Source: Turnera subulata
Lineage: Eukaryota > Streptophyta > Magnoliopsida > Malpighiales > Passifloraceae
Direction: 5' to 3'
DNA: 64,000 nt
NCBI GenBank assembly: GCA_028386065.3
Contig: JAKUCV010002062.1
Coordinates: forward strand, 89,735 to 153,734
Positions 34,784 through 46,439 of this stretch are shown here, one piece after another; position 1 is the stretch's first letter, and the number at the start of each line of letters is the position of its first letter. The notes beneath the pieces are model-generated. The model was not told the origin of the DNA, ran no database searches, and saw only the letters and a list, made by a program, of their open reading frames with translations. Made by a program: the position numbers and the translations under genes.

Positions 34784-34837
34784 TGTCACCGACTTCGTTA
34801 TTTTTTTTTTTTTGATCATGTCACCGACTTCGTTATT
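34784..34837 (-). mobile_element. Minute LINE-tail insertion with 19-bp TSD
   Basis: TGTCACCGACTTCGTTATT occurs at 34784-34802 and 34819-34837. Only 16 bases separate the copies; on the minus strand they read TGATC followed by poly(A). This is the mark of target-primed reverse transcription that stopped almost at once. Confidence 0.8.
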
Positions 34838-35341
34838 AAATAGAAGAGAGGTGGGTTCGATCTACTCTGGACCCAACTCCCAAGCTAGCGTACACCATGA
34901 TTATATATCAAAAGATAATAAAAACGAACTGCTTATAATCTTCTGCCCAAAAAGAAAGCAAACCTACCAAAATACTTCAAAATATACATGGCTGGATTCA
35001 TTGGGGGAGGAGGCATTGCATTGCTAGTCTGGCATCTTCAAACAATATTTTGCCACATCCATAGACTTACTCCAATAATCATCTGCCATTGCTAATAAAA
35101 TTGAAATGAGTTGACCATGGTCTGGTGTGTGCAATTTCGCAATCATGTAGCACAGCTAAGCCCACTATCTTGAATTATTTTACATAATTTAAGTAACGCA
35201 CCACCAATTTTTGCCCCTTCCTCGACCAAGAACTCGTGTCGGATTGGTGCTACTCATCCTTAAAGCTTAGAAATTAGACTTACTTTTTGACTCTTTCAGT
35301 ATGAACATATCTAACAATATTATGGCTTCTAACTGTATATG

Positions 35342-35391
35342 AATAAACAAATTATAATATTCCTCAAAAAAAAAAATAAACAAATTATAAT
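35342..35391 (+). mobile_element. Minute LINE-tail insertion with 17-bp TSD
   Basis: AATAAACAAATTATAAT occurs at 35342-35358 and 35375-35391. The 16 bases between, ATTCCTCAAAAAAAAA, equal the 3' end plus poly(A) of the LINE at 57875-59977, which ends (minus strand) CATTCCTCAAAA. Confidence 0.8.
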
Positions 35392-38300
35392 GTTTAAAGT
35401 TCTATATCCCAAATTCCTAATCCAAAGTTTGGAGATGTATATCTTACTTAAACAACTTATCTAAGATTCAATAGAAGTACTTGAAGAAGAGGATGGCAGA
35501 AAAGAAGGATTCATATCTAGTTGGTTCGTGGTTGCCTCAATTCTTTATTTGCATTATCATTCACATCCAGATCTGTACATATACAATCCCATCTAAAAGA
35601 CAAAACTATAATTTTTCTTTTAACAAAAAATTTGTTGTGGACCAAACATAACCAAACTTTCCATCAACCAAATTGCATTGCTTGTCCAATTCTTTTACAC
35701 TGTGGAGGCTTTTAACATTGAACTACCGTTGTTTAATAGATTCCAATTTATATGCTTGCAAGGCATGAATCAGAATATATATGCATAATTACTAGTATCT
35801 TTTTTGTTGTCTTTCTGGTGGCATCTGGAGCTTTAACCAGACTAATCATGATCTAACTAGGATCTGGCACTTAGTTATAATATTGACTCTTCCCATAAAA
35901 ACTTTTTATGCACACGAAGATTCGAATTTATACTCACTTATAAAGAACCAAATTGCTTACCACTCAAACTAACTCCACATTAATAGAATATGTATAGTTA
36001 CTTGAGATAGCACAATAGCACACACAACTCACGTTTCTCTAATATAGGCAACTGTTTTCAAACAAAGATAATTTAGCAAAGAACAAAATAATAGACTCGG
36101 TTTGTGTGACAGGAAGGGCTGCCAATTTCAACTGCCCCCTTGCCCCAATTGTAGGTTGGCTTCTTCACGAGGGAAGGTTAGGTAATAGGCATGGCTGGCG
36201 CTGGCCAACCCCGTAGCATGGCCCCAACTCCTACCCTTGTGTGACACACATCTTTAATTAATACTTAAAATAGCTTATTTTTCCTTTGCTTGAACTTGAA
36301 CTGAATTAATTAGAAGAGTCTAATAGGGTGGATGTTTCATGTTTGTTTCCCAATCTGCCAGTTTTTTTGATCAAGTAATCTATAGTAGATTAGTAGTTTG
36401 TTTTCAACTTTTGCCCGGAAGAGATCATTTAGCGCATGGTTAAATTGCTTACAGGTCTTTTACAAAAAATGAAAATTGCTTACAGTTTTTGACCCCACTG
36501 CCAGGCATTCCCCGTGGTCCCCAGTAAGATATTAATCTTCCTCCTCCCCTATATTTGTCAATTAATCCGTCACAGTCATGGTCCCCGGTAGATTTTATTT
36601 TTAGCACTTAAAGAATCTCATCAAGATAAACAATTTTATCGCCTTTTGGAATGAAAATTACATCCTCTATTTACTTTCCAATTGGGAAGAATTGAATTAT
36701 TGAAGTGGATCGTGTTATAACAAATTTTACAAACAATTCACGATTATCATAATTGACATTGATTGATGATGATAGAACCACAACACGAGATGATGATGCA
36801 ACCAAAGGATGACATGCATTCTACTTATGATAATATTTGGGCTATACCTTGCTTAATTTTTATGTATGTTTGCTAGTGATATTTGCAAATTTAACAAATT
36901 AATTAATTGCGTGCGTCATGCAAATTTGATGAAATTGCAATCATCAAAATCTGCTAGATTCATGTAATTTATTGTTTCGCCATCGTGGTTGGTGCAGGTA
37001 ATAATCTCTATTAATTTATTTTCTACACCTAATCACGAGTTAAACTTATTTTAATTTTAATAATTTATTTATCATTTGGAAAAAAAAAAAACATGTATCT
37101 GAATAATTTGGTAAGGAAAACATGGGAAAAAGTTGCATACCTAGACACATATATAGTTTCCGTGAATACTAGTATACACACGGTTGAAAAGGAAAGCTTT
37201 TTATTTTTGGTTCATCTTGGAAAAGAAAAGGGCCGGTGGCTAACAATTAATGGAGTATTTTGAGCTATGAAGTTAATTAGTTCCACAACAATGAAAAAAG
37301 AAAATGGAGAGGCGAGCTTAAGCAAACTTTCCAAAAACTGTTACCAACTTCTCGGTCAAACAAGAAAGATAAACATTTCTCTAGCAAGGATATGCCAAGT
37401 CTTTGGTGCTTTTGGTGATAAAACTAAAAGATGTTAACATTTGTGGGCTTGTTTTGTTCTGTATATGATAATGATAGAGATGGCAAATAAAATCTGAAAC
37501 TTGAGAATCCAAACTACCCCGATCCGAATAAGTTTACATAATTGAGGTAAGAGAAACAGATGGTGAGTTTACTGGCTAGTAACCCAAATTTGAATGCCAA
37601 AGATATATTTTATGCTTGCTGTGGTGTATGAAATCCTCGCATTAGACGAGGTTTTTCTGTGCATAAACTTACCTGACCAAAAACAAAACTACAATCAACA
37701 CCCCCGATTGGTTTGGTTTCAGTGAATTCAAATATTATAAATAGAAAAATTAATTTAGTGTTGGGACAACTTTAGTTCTAATTAACGGACAGAATTGAGT
37801 TAGTAGGATAACCTATCCGTTCACATCATATAATAATGCGGTCTATTTCATAATGGCATTCCTATTGTTGGTTTGGGATGCTATACTTTATTTTAAACCG
37901 CCATATCTAGTCAATTTTTAAAGTATATTGGACGGTGCTGATGTAAGATAGTTTAGTGTGTATATATAAAAATATTATGTCCATCGCAATTTTCATACCT
38001 ATCATGATTTTCTCAGGACCAGATTGGCAATTACCAAAGAATAACCATTACAGATTGGCTATACAAGTTTTTCGAGAGTTTGTTTCGTAGTTGTTGAGTT
38101 CCATGGCTAATGGCATATAAGTATAACTAAAGCTACAAAATTTAAGGTTTTAGAAGCAACAAAATTTGAGTCAACATATATAATATTAATGAAAAAAATT
38201 GAAGCAATACGATATATTTTCCCGTTTAGAGATAGAAAAAGAATTGAGTCAAACATGCTAATTAAGCCGGAGAAGAAGTGATGTCTTTTCCCGTTTTAGG

Positions 38301-40160
38301 GATAAGGACTCTAAGCAGGCACCGTCATTCCTTAAAAGAACGATAGAAGTCCAATCAAGTGACATTGTACTAGTTAGGAGCACCGATAGAGGATGAAAAA
38401 CTTGGTAAAGAAGATGCAAGGCAATTTTTGCAGCACCAAATTGATTTGTTTCCCAGTCGTGTTCTGCAATTATTATGTATACGATCGAGCATTCCCAGTC
38501 GGACATCAATAGCTTTTTTGGTAGGCATTATAATTAGCTAGCTAATAAAGTTTATATATCAAAAAATTTTAAAAAATTGCTAGAAGTTATACAAGGGGAA
38601 TTTTAGTTCGTAAAATAAGGTAAAAATTTTGCTGGAATCAATGCCACACCATCCTGTGTGTAATAATGTAAGTGTGTCCAGATTTTGATACTGAATTGGT
38701 CTCCTCATATCTTATTGTTTCTTATAAACTTACCAATTAGTGCTTAAAAAAAATAAATAACATAACTTTAACAACAAAGCCTGTAATCGTGATATAATGT
38801 TTTTTTTTCTTTTATCAGTGCCATGAAACATTGTTCCCATTCTTGTAATTTCGATGTCTGTAGTAGATCCACTAGTCGATCCAATTACTTATGTTGATGC
38901 CGGCAGGGGCCTAGGATTGGACCAAAAGTTAATAATACGCGGGTCACGGATTCTCTTCATCGTAGGGAACAAAAAAGACCTTGCAAAAAAATCTGGAAAC
39001 TTTGTCCCCCGTATTGAGCTTGTGAATGCAATTACATATAACATAAAATCATGTTACCCAATCCCACGATTGAGTTCTGGATCAAAATAAAAGAACCGAT
39101 TGTGTTGACTGTTTGATTAGTTCGCTTTTTTCTTTTTTTTTTTTGGGTTTTCTATGTGGCAATGCATTTCTTAACCAGCGCGTAAATTCTTTTTCTTTTA
39201 TTTTTTCCAAGAAACAAGTGGAATGTCTCATGCCCAAATTTGTGGATATTATTTGATCAATAAACAAGGACGCTACTTTGGATAAAAGAACTAATACGGT
39301 GTTAATACCTCCTTACCTTGGGTTGGTTAAACATTGTTGTATCAGTAATATCATACAACATTTGACACCAGTTCAATGCTGCTCTCTGGAAAATTGCAGA
39401 TGAAGAACCGTTTCTTAGGCTTTCCCTTGGCATGGGATATTTTCATTTTCACATCAAAACGGAGACTTCTTGGCATAAGAAGGAATGATTGAGTTGTCCA
39501 ACAATACAATACAAACCACACATATGTCTTACCCGATGAATCCCATTATGAATGATAAAGCCTGTTAAATTAAATTCCAAAATCTTTCCAATTTTTGTCA
39601 CGGATTGTATCAGCTTAAACAACTCCATGAATTCGGACCATTGCGCGTTTTTTAATAACGGGATCAATTGCGTGCTTAACTCTCAGTCCAAGTAAGATTG
39701 ATTGTGTGTGTGTGTGTGTTTTTTTTTTCTCATAAACTCAGGCTTCAATCCTGGCAACCAAAATGTTATCGGGACCACTAAGCCAAATATTTATCTACTC
39801 TTAAGAGTGGCAGACACTCGTGTTATCAAAATCCTCCATACCCAGAACTAAACTTCTATCAAACCATCAACCATCAATGATAAACAGCAAGAAACTATGA
39901 TAATATGAATCCAGTATTGCAATCGAAAAGAGACAAATAAAAGAACTGAAAATAAAGGGGAGAATTCTAATCTGTATCATCTTTTACAGTAACACCAGAT
40001 CTACACGGATGCGCTTTGCATGCACATCTATGAACAACAACATCACAAATGGGTTTCCTTCCTTGCTCCTACCCTACCAAATTAACAGGTAAACATAACC
40101 CAAAAAAGAAAATTGAAAAAAGAAAACATTCCCACCTTCCAATTTCAAAGAGAAACCATC
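35392..40160. other. Large AT-rich intergenic region, no gene seen
   Basis: Nearly 4.8 kb without a supportable coding region. Short open stretches at 38258-38509 (minus) and 38854-39090 (plus) are not recognisable and lack splice-linked partners. Contains a (TG)8 run at 39703-39719 and a possible 13-bp direct repeat AAATTGCTTACAG at 36442 and 36473. Confidence 0.5.
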
Positions 40161-40184
40161 CTCTCTCTCTCTCTCTCTCTCTCT
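40161..40184. repeat. (CT)12 microsatellite
   Basis: Twenty-four bases of uninterrupted CT, about 180 bp beyond the stop codon of the small minus-strand gene. Confidence 0.95.
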
Positions 40185-40364
40185 GCGCTCCACCATCTCC
40201 ATCCACCTCGAACTCCTCAATTTTTTTTTCCAATTTGCCCTAATCCTAATCCCAGATCTTTCTTCCTTTTTCTCCATCCCTCCCAATTTAGCTTCCGTGG
40301 AGCCCGGCCCAAAGCTTCACCCAATCGACTTGCTCCACGTCGCCTGATAAGGCAAAACACACCT

Positions 40365-40817
40365 TCACATGTGTAAGAGCCGAGCGAGCTGTGTAGGGTT
40401 GATGACATCAGGCAGGTGGGCCCCGTCCGTGTTCAACAAACTTGACACCTCCAGGTACCTTCTATAGCCGTCCTTCCCCGGCTCGGCTTCCTGGCTCGGC
40501 TCCGCCGTCTTGGTAGCGCTCCCCTCCGCCGCATCGCCCCACGGCTGCCCGAACAGTGTGCCCTTAGTGAGGTACTCGTGGGCCAGGTACCCCGCCAGGA
40601 GCTGGTTAGACGGAAGAGGCGATGGCGCCGGAGCCGGCTGCTTCTTCTCGGTAGGGCCGGCTTGAAGAAGAGGAGGAGGAGGCGGAGCAGCCGGCTTGGC
40701 CAATTTGGCTGGCGACAGCGGCTTGAGGGTATCGGCTCCCTCTCTCTCCTTCCGCTTGTTGTTGTTATTTGGCGTCGAAACCCGACGGGGAGGAAGGCGC
40801 ATCATTTTTGTATTCAT
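40365..40817 (-). CDS. Small plant-specific protein (tentatively EDA6-like)
   Basis: A single-exon frame of 150 aa from the ATG at 40817; the frame is open further to an ATG at 40940 (191 aa), but the extra segment lacks family-like sequence and overlaps a likely 5' UTR, so I prefer the shorter form. It begins with basic residues (MMRLPPRRV, KRKEREG), has a Pro/Ala-rich middle and two conserved-looking blocks: SNQLLAGYLAHEYLTKGTLF and YRRYLEVSSLLNTDGAHL with NPTQLARLL. I recall such blocks from uncharacterised plant proteins labelled embryo sac development arrest 6; this is recollection and needs a search. No enzymatic motif, signal peptide or membrane segment. Confidence 0.75.
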   Translation of the reverse strand: MNTKMMRLPPRRVSTPNNNNKRKEREGADTLKPLSPAKLAKPAAPPPPPLLQAGPTEKKQPAPAPSPLPSNQLLAGYLAHEYLTKGTLFGQPWGDAAEGSATKTAEPSQEAEPGKDGYRRYLEVSSLLNTDGAHLPDVINPTQLARLLHM

Positions 40818-40840
40818 TTTGCTTTGTCGTTTCGATGCAT

Positions 40841-40850
40841 GCCACGTGGC
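40841..40850. promoter_or_regulatory. Perfect G-box palindrome
   Basis: GCCACGTGGC, the core bZIP/bHLH-binding G-box, lies 24 bp upstream of the preferred start codon of the small gene, probably within its 5' UTR given the TATA box at 41317. Confidence 0.6.
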
Positions 40851-41316
40851 GATTGTTGAAATCCCCAATGTAACCCCTCCACCCAGGAGGAGTTGTGCTG
40901 GAACGAGAGGTACGTGGACACCCGGGGGATAAATAGACAAATAATGTATATAAATATTAAAAATAAATAACTACCCTTTCTCCTCTCACCTAATGAAAGA
41001 GGGTATTTATTTGTTTAAACAGTAAAAAAATATGAGTGACGGTGGGTACAAGAGTTAAAAAAAAGTGAGGGAGTAAAAAAAAAGTTTAAAAAAAGGGTAA
41101 AAATCGAGGGTTAAAAATTTTGAAAAGGAAAAAAGTGAAGTGGGGGAAGGAAAAGAGAGAAAATAGCGACAGCGCGTGCCAGGATTTGGCTTAGCCAACG
41201 ATTAATGGCTTAAGAGAAAGGGGGAGAGAAAAGGGATGAGGAGGAGAGGAGAAAAAAAAAAAGAGTAGGGGGAACGGAGGGAGAAGGGAGAATGAAGAAG
41301 AGGTGGGGTTGGTCGG

Positions 41317-41324
41317 TATTTATA
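41317..41324 (-). promoter_or_regulatory. Candidate TATA box for the small minus-strand gene
   Basis: TATAAATA on the minus strand is followed downstream by a pyrimidine-rich (CT/CCTTTCC) tract at about 41210-41290, the plant Y-patch pattern. It would give a leader of about 470 bases before the ATG at 40817. Confidence 0.5.
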
Positions 41325-42273
41325 GAGCTTGTGTAAAATAAATGCCCTTGTTTTACGTGAAAATTACAACTAGATGCCATCAGGGTTCGTATTACGATAA
41401 TGCCCTTGGTATTCCTCCTTCCTGGAGAGGGGTTTGCCCTTCTGTTAATTACCCCTGAATTTGTGATCTTTCCCCATTAAGGCCGTTTCGCTGCTTGCCG
41501 TGGCAACAAGTTAGGATTTTCCAACTTCCCATTTCGCTACAATGAAATTCAATTCGTGAGTTACACCAAGCCTTTTTCTTCTCTTTTCTGTTGTTTTCTT
41601 TTTTTTTCCTTCCCTTCTTTCTTGTGTCGTGCTCGAAATTGTCTTTGCAATTATGTTTCACCAATCTCATGAGACACATTATAACTAGCTCTAATTACAT
41701 ATATAGTGTCAACAACAATCTCACGCATTATGATTAAAAAAAAAAATCTAAAGAAGGATCGACGATTGTCTTGAAGATTTTGTAACTAATCAAAAGATCC
41801 AGAATAGCCAGTAAAGATGGAAATAAAAGCTTACTCCAATTACTTTGATGGCTAATGTCTACAATCTTTATCAAATTGGTAAACCAAATCACCTGCTACA
41901 AAAAAATGTTCTGTCTCGCTCCGACAAAAATAATCGCAGAAAAAACGTATTACGTCCATTCTGCCTCATCCTTGCATAACCACTTAAGTTTGTAAAGGTT
42001 TTATACTACAAAAAAAAAAAATCAATGTGACACGAATATACAAGAAACATACAATTATCTGCATCTACTTACGCAAATATTATTTCTCATACTATATAAA
42101 TTTCTAGATCCAATTTTGGCGGCTCGACATTTAATCCCTGTGTACAATCTTTGAGAAATTGTCAATAGCTAATGACTAGCTGATTCACGATTAACAGTAA
42201 TAGCTGTCGATGGCAATTTTGTGCAACATGGTGACTCTACAAAATAATACTTATACACTTATGCAGTCATGCT
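41325..42273. other. Intergenic, no gene seen
   Basis: AT-rich spacer between the small gene promoter and the gypsy element. Poly(A) runs near 41732 and 42009. Confidence 0.5.
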
Positions 42274-42278
42274 GTTGT

Positions 42279-45146
42279 TGTAACAGCTTGGGTAATTTTT
42301 AAGTTTTTACCGTCACCGTAAAATTTATTTTATAGTTATTTACCATATAAATTAATCTTGGGTAATTAATTTATGGTAATTCGTGCGTTGGATTCCGAAA
42401 CCGAGCCCTGTTCCACGCTCGGGATTTTTCTGCGGATTTTCCGGACCAAGTTGGGATTTTTTGGGTCCAGGAATCTTCAGAAAAGTCTGGATTAACCCCG
42501 AGTTATCGGACCAGAAATAAAGTCAAGGGGGTATTATAGTTATTTTCTGGTCCGGACAGAACCCGCCTCACATGCTGCACAGTGAGGGGGCTGCAACCGC
42601 CATTCATTGTGAGGCATGTGAATAGCCAGTGCATGCCCGTGACTCTATTTTCTTCTTCTCCTGCACCATCTCCTGCATACCACCATATTTCCCTTTATCA
42701 TTTTCTTTCCTCTGCCCAGCTCTTCCTCTGCAAAACTTCATCTGCAACACACTGCCAGCAACCAAACTCCACCTTCCTTCATTCAAAAAAAAGAAAAAAC
42801 AAAAACAAACAACACACAACACACAACCTGCACCGCCACGTCACCCCTCTTCCCCTTCTTCTTTTCTTTTTTTTTCTTTCTCCACACCGCTGCCACCGTG
42901 GCCGAGCCGCCACCGGCCGCCTTCCTTTCCTCCCTTTCCTTCTCGTCGCTGCAACCCGAAGTCGCAGCCGACGCCGTCCTCCTCGAGCACCTCCACCGTC
43001 GCACATGTCGTCGTCGACCACTCCTTCTCCTCCCTGCCGCGTCACTGCCGTCTTCCCTCTGCAGCAGATCGACGCCGACAACGACGGGAGCCCATTTCCT
43101 CGCCGCCTGCACACTGACGACCCGAGCAGACCCACGCCTTCCGTTCTTCCTCGCGACGCCGCCGCGTCGGTCTCCTCCCCTCACGCCACCCTCGCCTGCC
43201 TCGCCCCGAGCCGCCGATCGTCACGCCGACGCTACAGATTACAAGGTGAGTACGACCCGGCTGTATGGTGTTTGGATCGGGTCAACCCACGTGTAGTAAA
43301 TGGGTATGGGTTGCGATTTGGGCTAGGGTTGTAGGCTGGTGTATTGTGGGCTTGGGTGTGTGGGCTTAAAAGTTGGGTTTGGGTAATTGTGTTTGGGCTG
43401 CTGGGTTTGACGCTGGGCTGCATCATGGGTTGTATACTGGGCTAGACTCTAGGCCTGCACATGGGCTGCTCCTGGGCTCCTGTTTGGGGCCTGGGCTTGG
43501 CACTGTGCATGGCCTGATCTGGCACTGTTTAGGCCCAGCCTGGAATTAAAAAAAAAAGAGAAGAAAGAAAATGAAAATCAAATCAAATCTGAAAAAATTA
43601 CAATTCTGAAAAATAAAATATAATTTGTGGAAACAATATCTTGGAAAAATTTGGGGAATAATATTATGGAAAGTACGATTTTAGGAAAAGTATATTATAT
43701 ATAGTAAATAATAATTATTTTGAGGAAAAATTTTGGAAAGGGTATTATCAAGGTAATAAAATACCGGAATAATATCCGGGTATAGGTATAGGTATAAGTA
43801 TAGTATTATCTTAGACACTGGAAATAAATGGTGAATTATGACGATAAAGGAAAATTAACCTGGGGGAGTAACCGAGACGAGTCAGTATTTATTTTTCGTA
43901 ATACAGTAGTAGCATGACATTTGCATATCACTTATGTGTGCATATTACTTGTTTGATATAGGAGTTGATAACGAGCAGATACCTGTGGAACCGGACTTGG
44001 AGTCTGTGGGGCATTTCCAAACTTGATAGTCGGCTAAGGTGAGGATGGATAACCCTTGATATGTGCCCGTAATGCTGTGTGTGTATTTTTGTTGTTTGAT
44101 TGAACTGCTGATATGTTTATTGTCTGTTACTTGATTGTTGCGAAATTGTTGATGCTGTTGTTGGATTGTGTTAGACTTGTGTATATTGAGTTGGATATAA
44201 TGTTGAACTGATAATTTTGTACAATTAGTGATAAGAGATTGTGATAAGAGATTGAGTCTGTGGTTTAATCTGAGATAATAGGAAATTGGATAATTGATGA
44301 AAGAGTATTGGAATTGGACTGAATTTGAGATGATGATTTAATTGTCACGTGGAAAGTAGTGGTACGACTAGATGGTTAGAGGCTAGTTCTATGGTGTCAT
44401 GGCCGGTTTGGTTGGTTGTTGGGGATGTTGATCCCGGATGATGTTGTTATTGGGATGTTGATCCCGAATTTGTTGATATTGGGATGTTGATCCCGGATTG
44501 TTGATATTGGGATGTTGATCCCGGATTGTGGTTGGGCCTGGCATCCGGAATTAGTTAATAACCAGGTACGACCCTAGCTTGTCCAGTGACGGGGCCCGGA
44601 AGATAAAATTGGTAAATGTATTAGTAAGCATTCTTTTGGTCTTGGCTCGGTTGTTGATAGTAGTATCTTTGTGATGTGATTGTCTGTGTTTACTTTGGAA
44701 GCATTATGGTTGATTATATATCTCTGTTTATCCTTCGTCGGTAAGCACTTCGGACTCACCCCTCGCCTGCGGGGTTTCATCCCGTAGGTTTAGTTGCTTT
44801 GTAGTTCAGGTACGATGTTCGATGGCCGCTGCTTTCTTCTCCACCTGACTCCGGATCCATACCTCCGTTGCATGTGCATTTAAGTCTTCCGCTGCTGTGC
44901 CATATATGTTGCTGCTATCCTTTATTGCCTTGTTGTTGTCTATTTGAATTAAGCTGCTGTTATTGAGTGACATGAATGGATTGAATAATGGTCTTCGGGT
45001 ATGGGAGATAGTTGTATTATGTTCAGTGAGCTGTTGAATTTGATTTACTGTGTAGTACTTTACTGCGATGTACTGTCTGTTCTATCAATAAGAATAGTTC
45101 CGGCACGTGTTTACTGTGACTGGTAAATACGGGTCGGGGCGCTTCA
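42279..45146 (+). repeat. 5' LTR of the gypsy element (2868 bp)
   Basis: Holds a GC- and CT-rich segment (42620-43250), Trp/Gly-poor GGGCTGGG-type repeats (43310-43540), an AT-rich part, an array of four GGGATGTTGATCCC palindromes (44422-44522) and the 3' terminus GGTCGGGGCGCTTCA. Open frames within it are not conserved in the second LTR and are not regarded as genes. Confidence 0.95.
44422..44522. repeat. Array of four GGGAT-GTTG-ATCCC palindromes (5' LTR)
   Basis: Copies start at 44422, 44452, 44481 and 44509, 28-30 bp apart, each with 5-bp arms and a 4-base centre, linked by GGATTGTTGATATT-like spacers. Confidence 0.9.
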
Positions 45147-45149
45147 GTT

Positions 45150-45161
45150 TGGTAGCGGAGC
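45150..45161 (+). promoter_or_regulatory. Primer-binding site (initiator Met-tRNA type)
   Basis: TGGTAGCGGAGC begins 4 bases after the 5' LTR and matches the TGGTATCAGAGC primer site (3' end of initiator methionine tRNA) at 10 of 12 positions. The same variant is present beside the LTR at 496. Confidence 0.85.
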
Positions 45162-45273
45162 AGGCAGTAGGTCACTAGGGACATAACTGTGATTGCATGA
45201 TTGTTTGTTTGTGCATAAGATTTGTCACGACATGATATGACATGCATACATATACATTCTCATATAGGTACGA

Positions 45274-46320
45274 ATGGATCCGGTTGGAGGGAATCAGCAT
45301 GCTGGAGGTCACCTAGATGACGATCAGGTATCAGTGGATCAACCGCAGCAAGTTGCGGGAGGTCCGGAACACCTTCCGAATATTCTTTTAGGAGACCCTA
45401 CGCAGATGCTAAATGTGGTAACTCAGATTTTGCGGAGGCAAGAAGCCAGGGATGCACGTATCGATGCTATGGGGGCTCGGGAACAGGAAAATCAGGGACC
45501 AGTTGAGGATCTAGTGTATATGAAGCTGGAGAAGCTTGGGACAGAGATCTTCACCGGTGTCACTATACCACAGGATGCTGACCAGTGGCTTAGACAGAAG
45601 AACAGGGTTATGCTAAAGTTGACATGTAGGAATGACAAGTGGGCCAGATATGCCGCTGCCATGTTCCGAGGAGATGCCGTTGAATGGTGGGAGTCTACCA
45701 CTAAGGACATGCCGACACCTATCACTACGCCGTGGAACTAGTTCATGGAGATGTTCCGAAGGAAGTTTGTTTCTGAGGCATACCAGGACCAGCTGAGACG
45801 AGAGTATCTGGGACTACAATAGGGACCAGATCAGAAAGTCAATGATTATGAGATCAAGTTCAACTGCCTGTCCATCTATGCCAGTGAGTTTGTAGCTACT
45901 CCAGAGACCAGATGTAAATGTTTCTGGGATGGTCTTCGATCTGGCATCCAGACAGTTATAGGGTGCAAGGTCTATGAGACTTATCAGGACATGCTGACAG
46001 ATGCCCTGAGAGCAGAGATTATCTGGCTGGGCAATGAGAGGGAGCAACAGGAGATTCGTAAGAGGCATACTGCATAGAGTTCTGAGGGACAGAACAAGAG
46101 GTTCCAGACACCAGCGAACCGGTCAGGATTTGGACAGAGCCAATTCATACTAGGGAGTCAGGGACGTGGATGGAACAACAACTACAACAACCGAGGCAGC
46201 TCTTGGACTCAGTCTGGAGGGATTTCATCTTAGAATGCTCGCCCGAGACCTCCTCTGTCTCAGGTGAGGTGCTATGAGTGTAATGAAGTTGGGCACTACC
46301 GTTATGCTTATCCTAAGTTG
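45274..46320 (+). pseudogene. Gypsy gag with zinc knuckle, four premature stops
   Basis: The ATG at 45274 opens MDPVGGNQHAGG; a retrotransposon gag (UBN2/RVT-gag type) region follows with FTGVTIPQDADQWL and GDAVEWWEST. The frame is interrupted by TAG at 45739, 45820, 46075 and 46231 but otherwise stays continuous. The zinc knuckle reads [14 protein letters not shown]: a CX2CX4HX4C pattern whose last Cys is Tyr. Gag would form the virus-like particle; this copy cannot give a full protein. Confidence 0.9.
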
Positions 46321-46439
46321 GGAAGATCAGGAGGTTCGGCACCGGTTCAGACGGTGCAAGCTTCAATTGCCAGTGTATCTAGTGGTTCTAGAGTTGGTCG
46401 AGGCCGAGGACGTGGAGCTGTTCCTACTAGGACCCAGTC

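Noticed and set aside
36442..36485. 13-bp direct repeat AAATTGCTTACAG around GTCTTTTACAAAAAATGA
   Set aside because: Looks like a fourth minute insertion, but the insert lacks a recognisable LINE 3' end and a real poly(A) at its edge.
38854..39090. 78-codon plus-strand open stretch
   Set aside because: Unrecognised, isolated, and within AT-rich intergenic DNA; length is unremarkable by chance.
42779..43184. Arg/Gly-rich minus-strand frames opposite the GC-rich LTR block
   Set aside because: Antisense shadows of a GC-rich LTR segment; repeated at 50390-50653 with a different frame.
42582..43334. 250-codon open frame in the 5' LTR and a 240-codon one at 50213-50935 in the 3' LTR
   Set aside because: The two frames differ after small indels between the LTRs, are Pro/Arg/Ser-rich because of CT- and GC-rich DNA, and hold no known domain. 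Treated as LTR non-coding sequence.
44422..44522. Possible CRISPR-like array because of regularly spaced repeats
   Set aside because: Repeats are 14-bp palindromes with near-identical spacers inside a plant LTR; no unique spacers and no cas genes.
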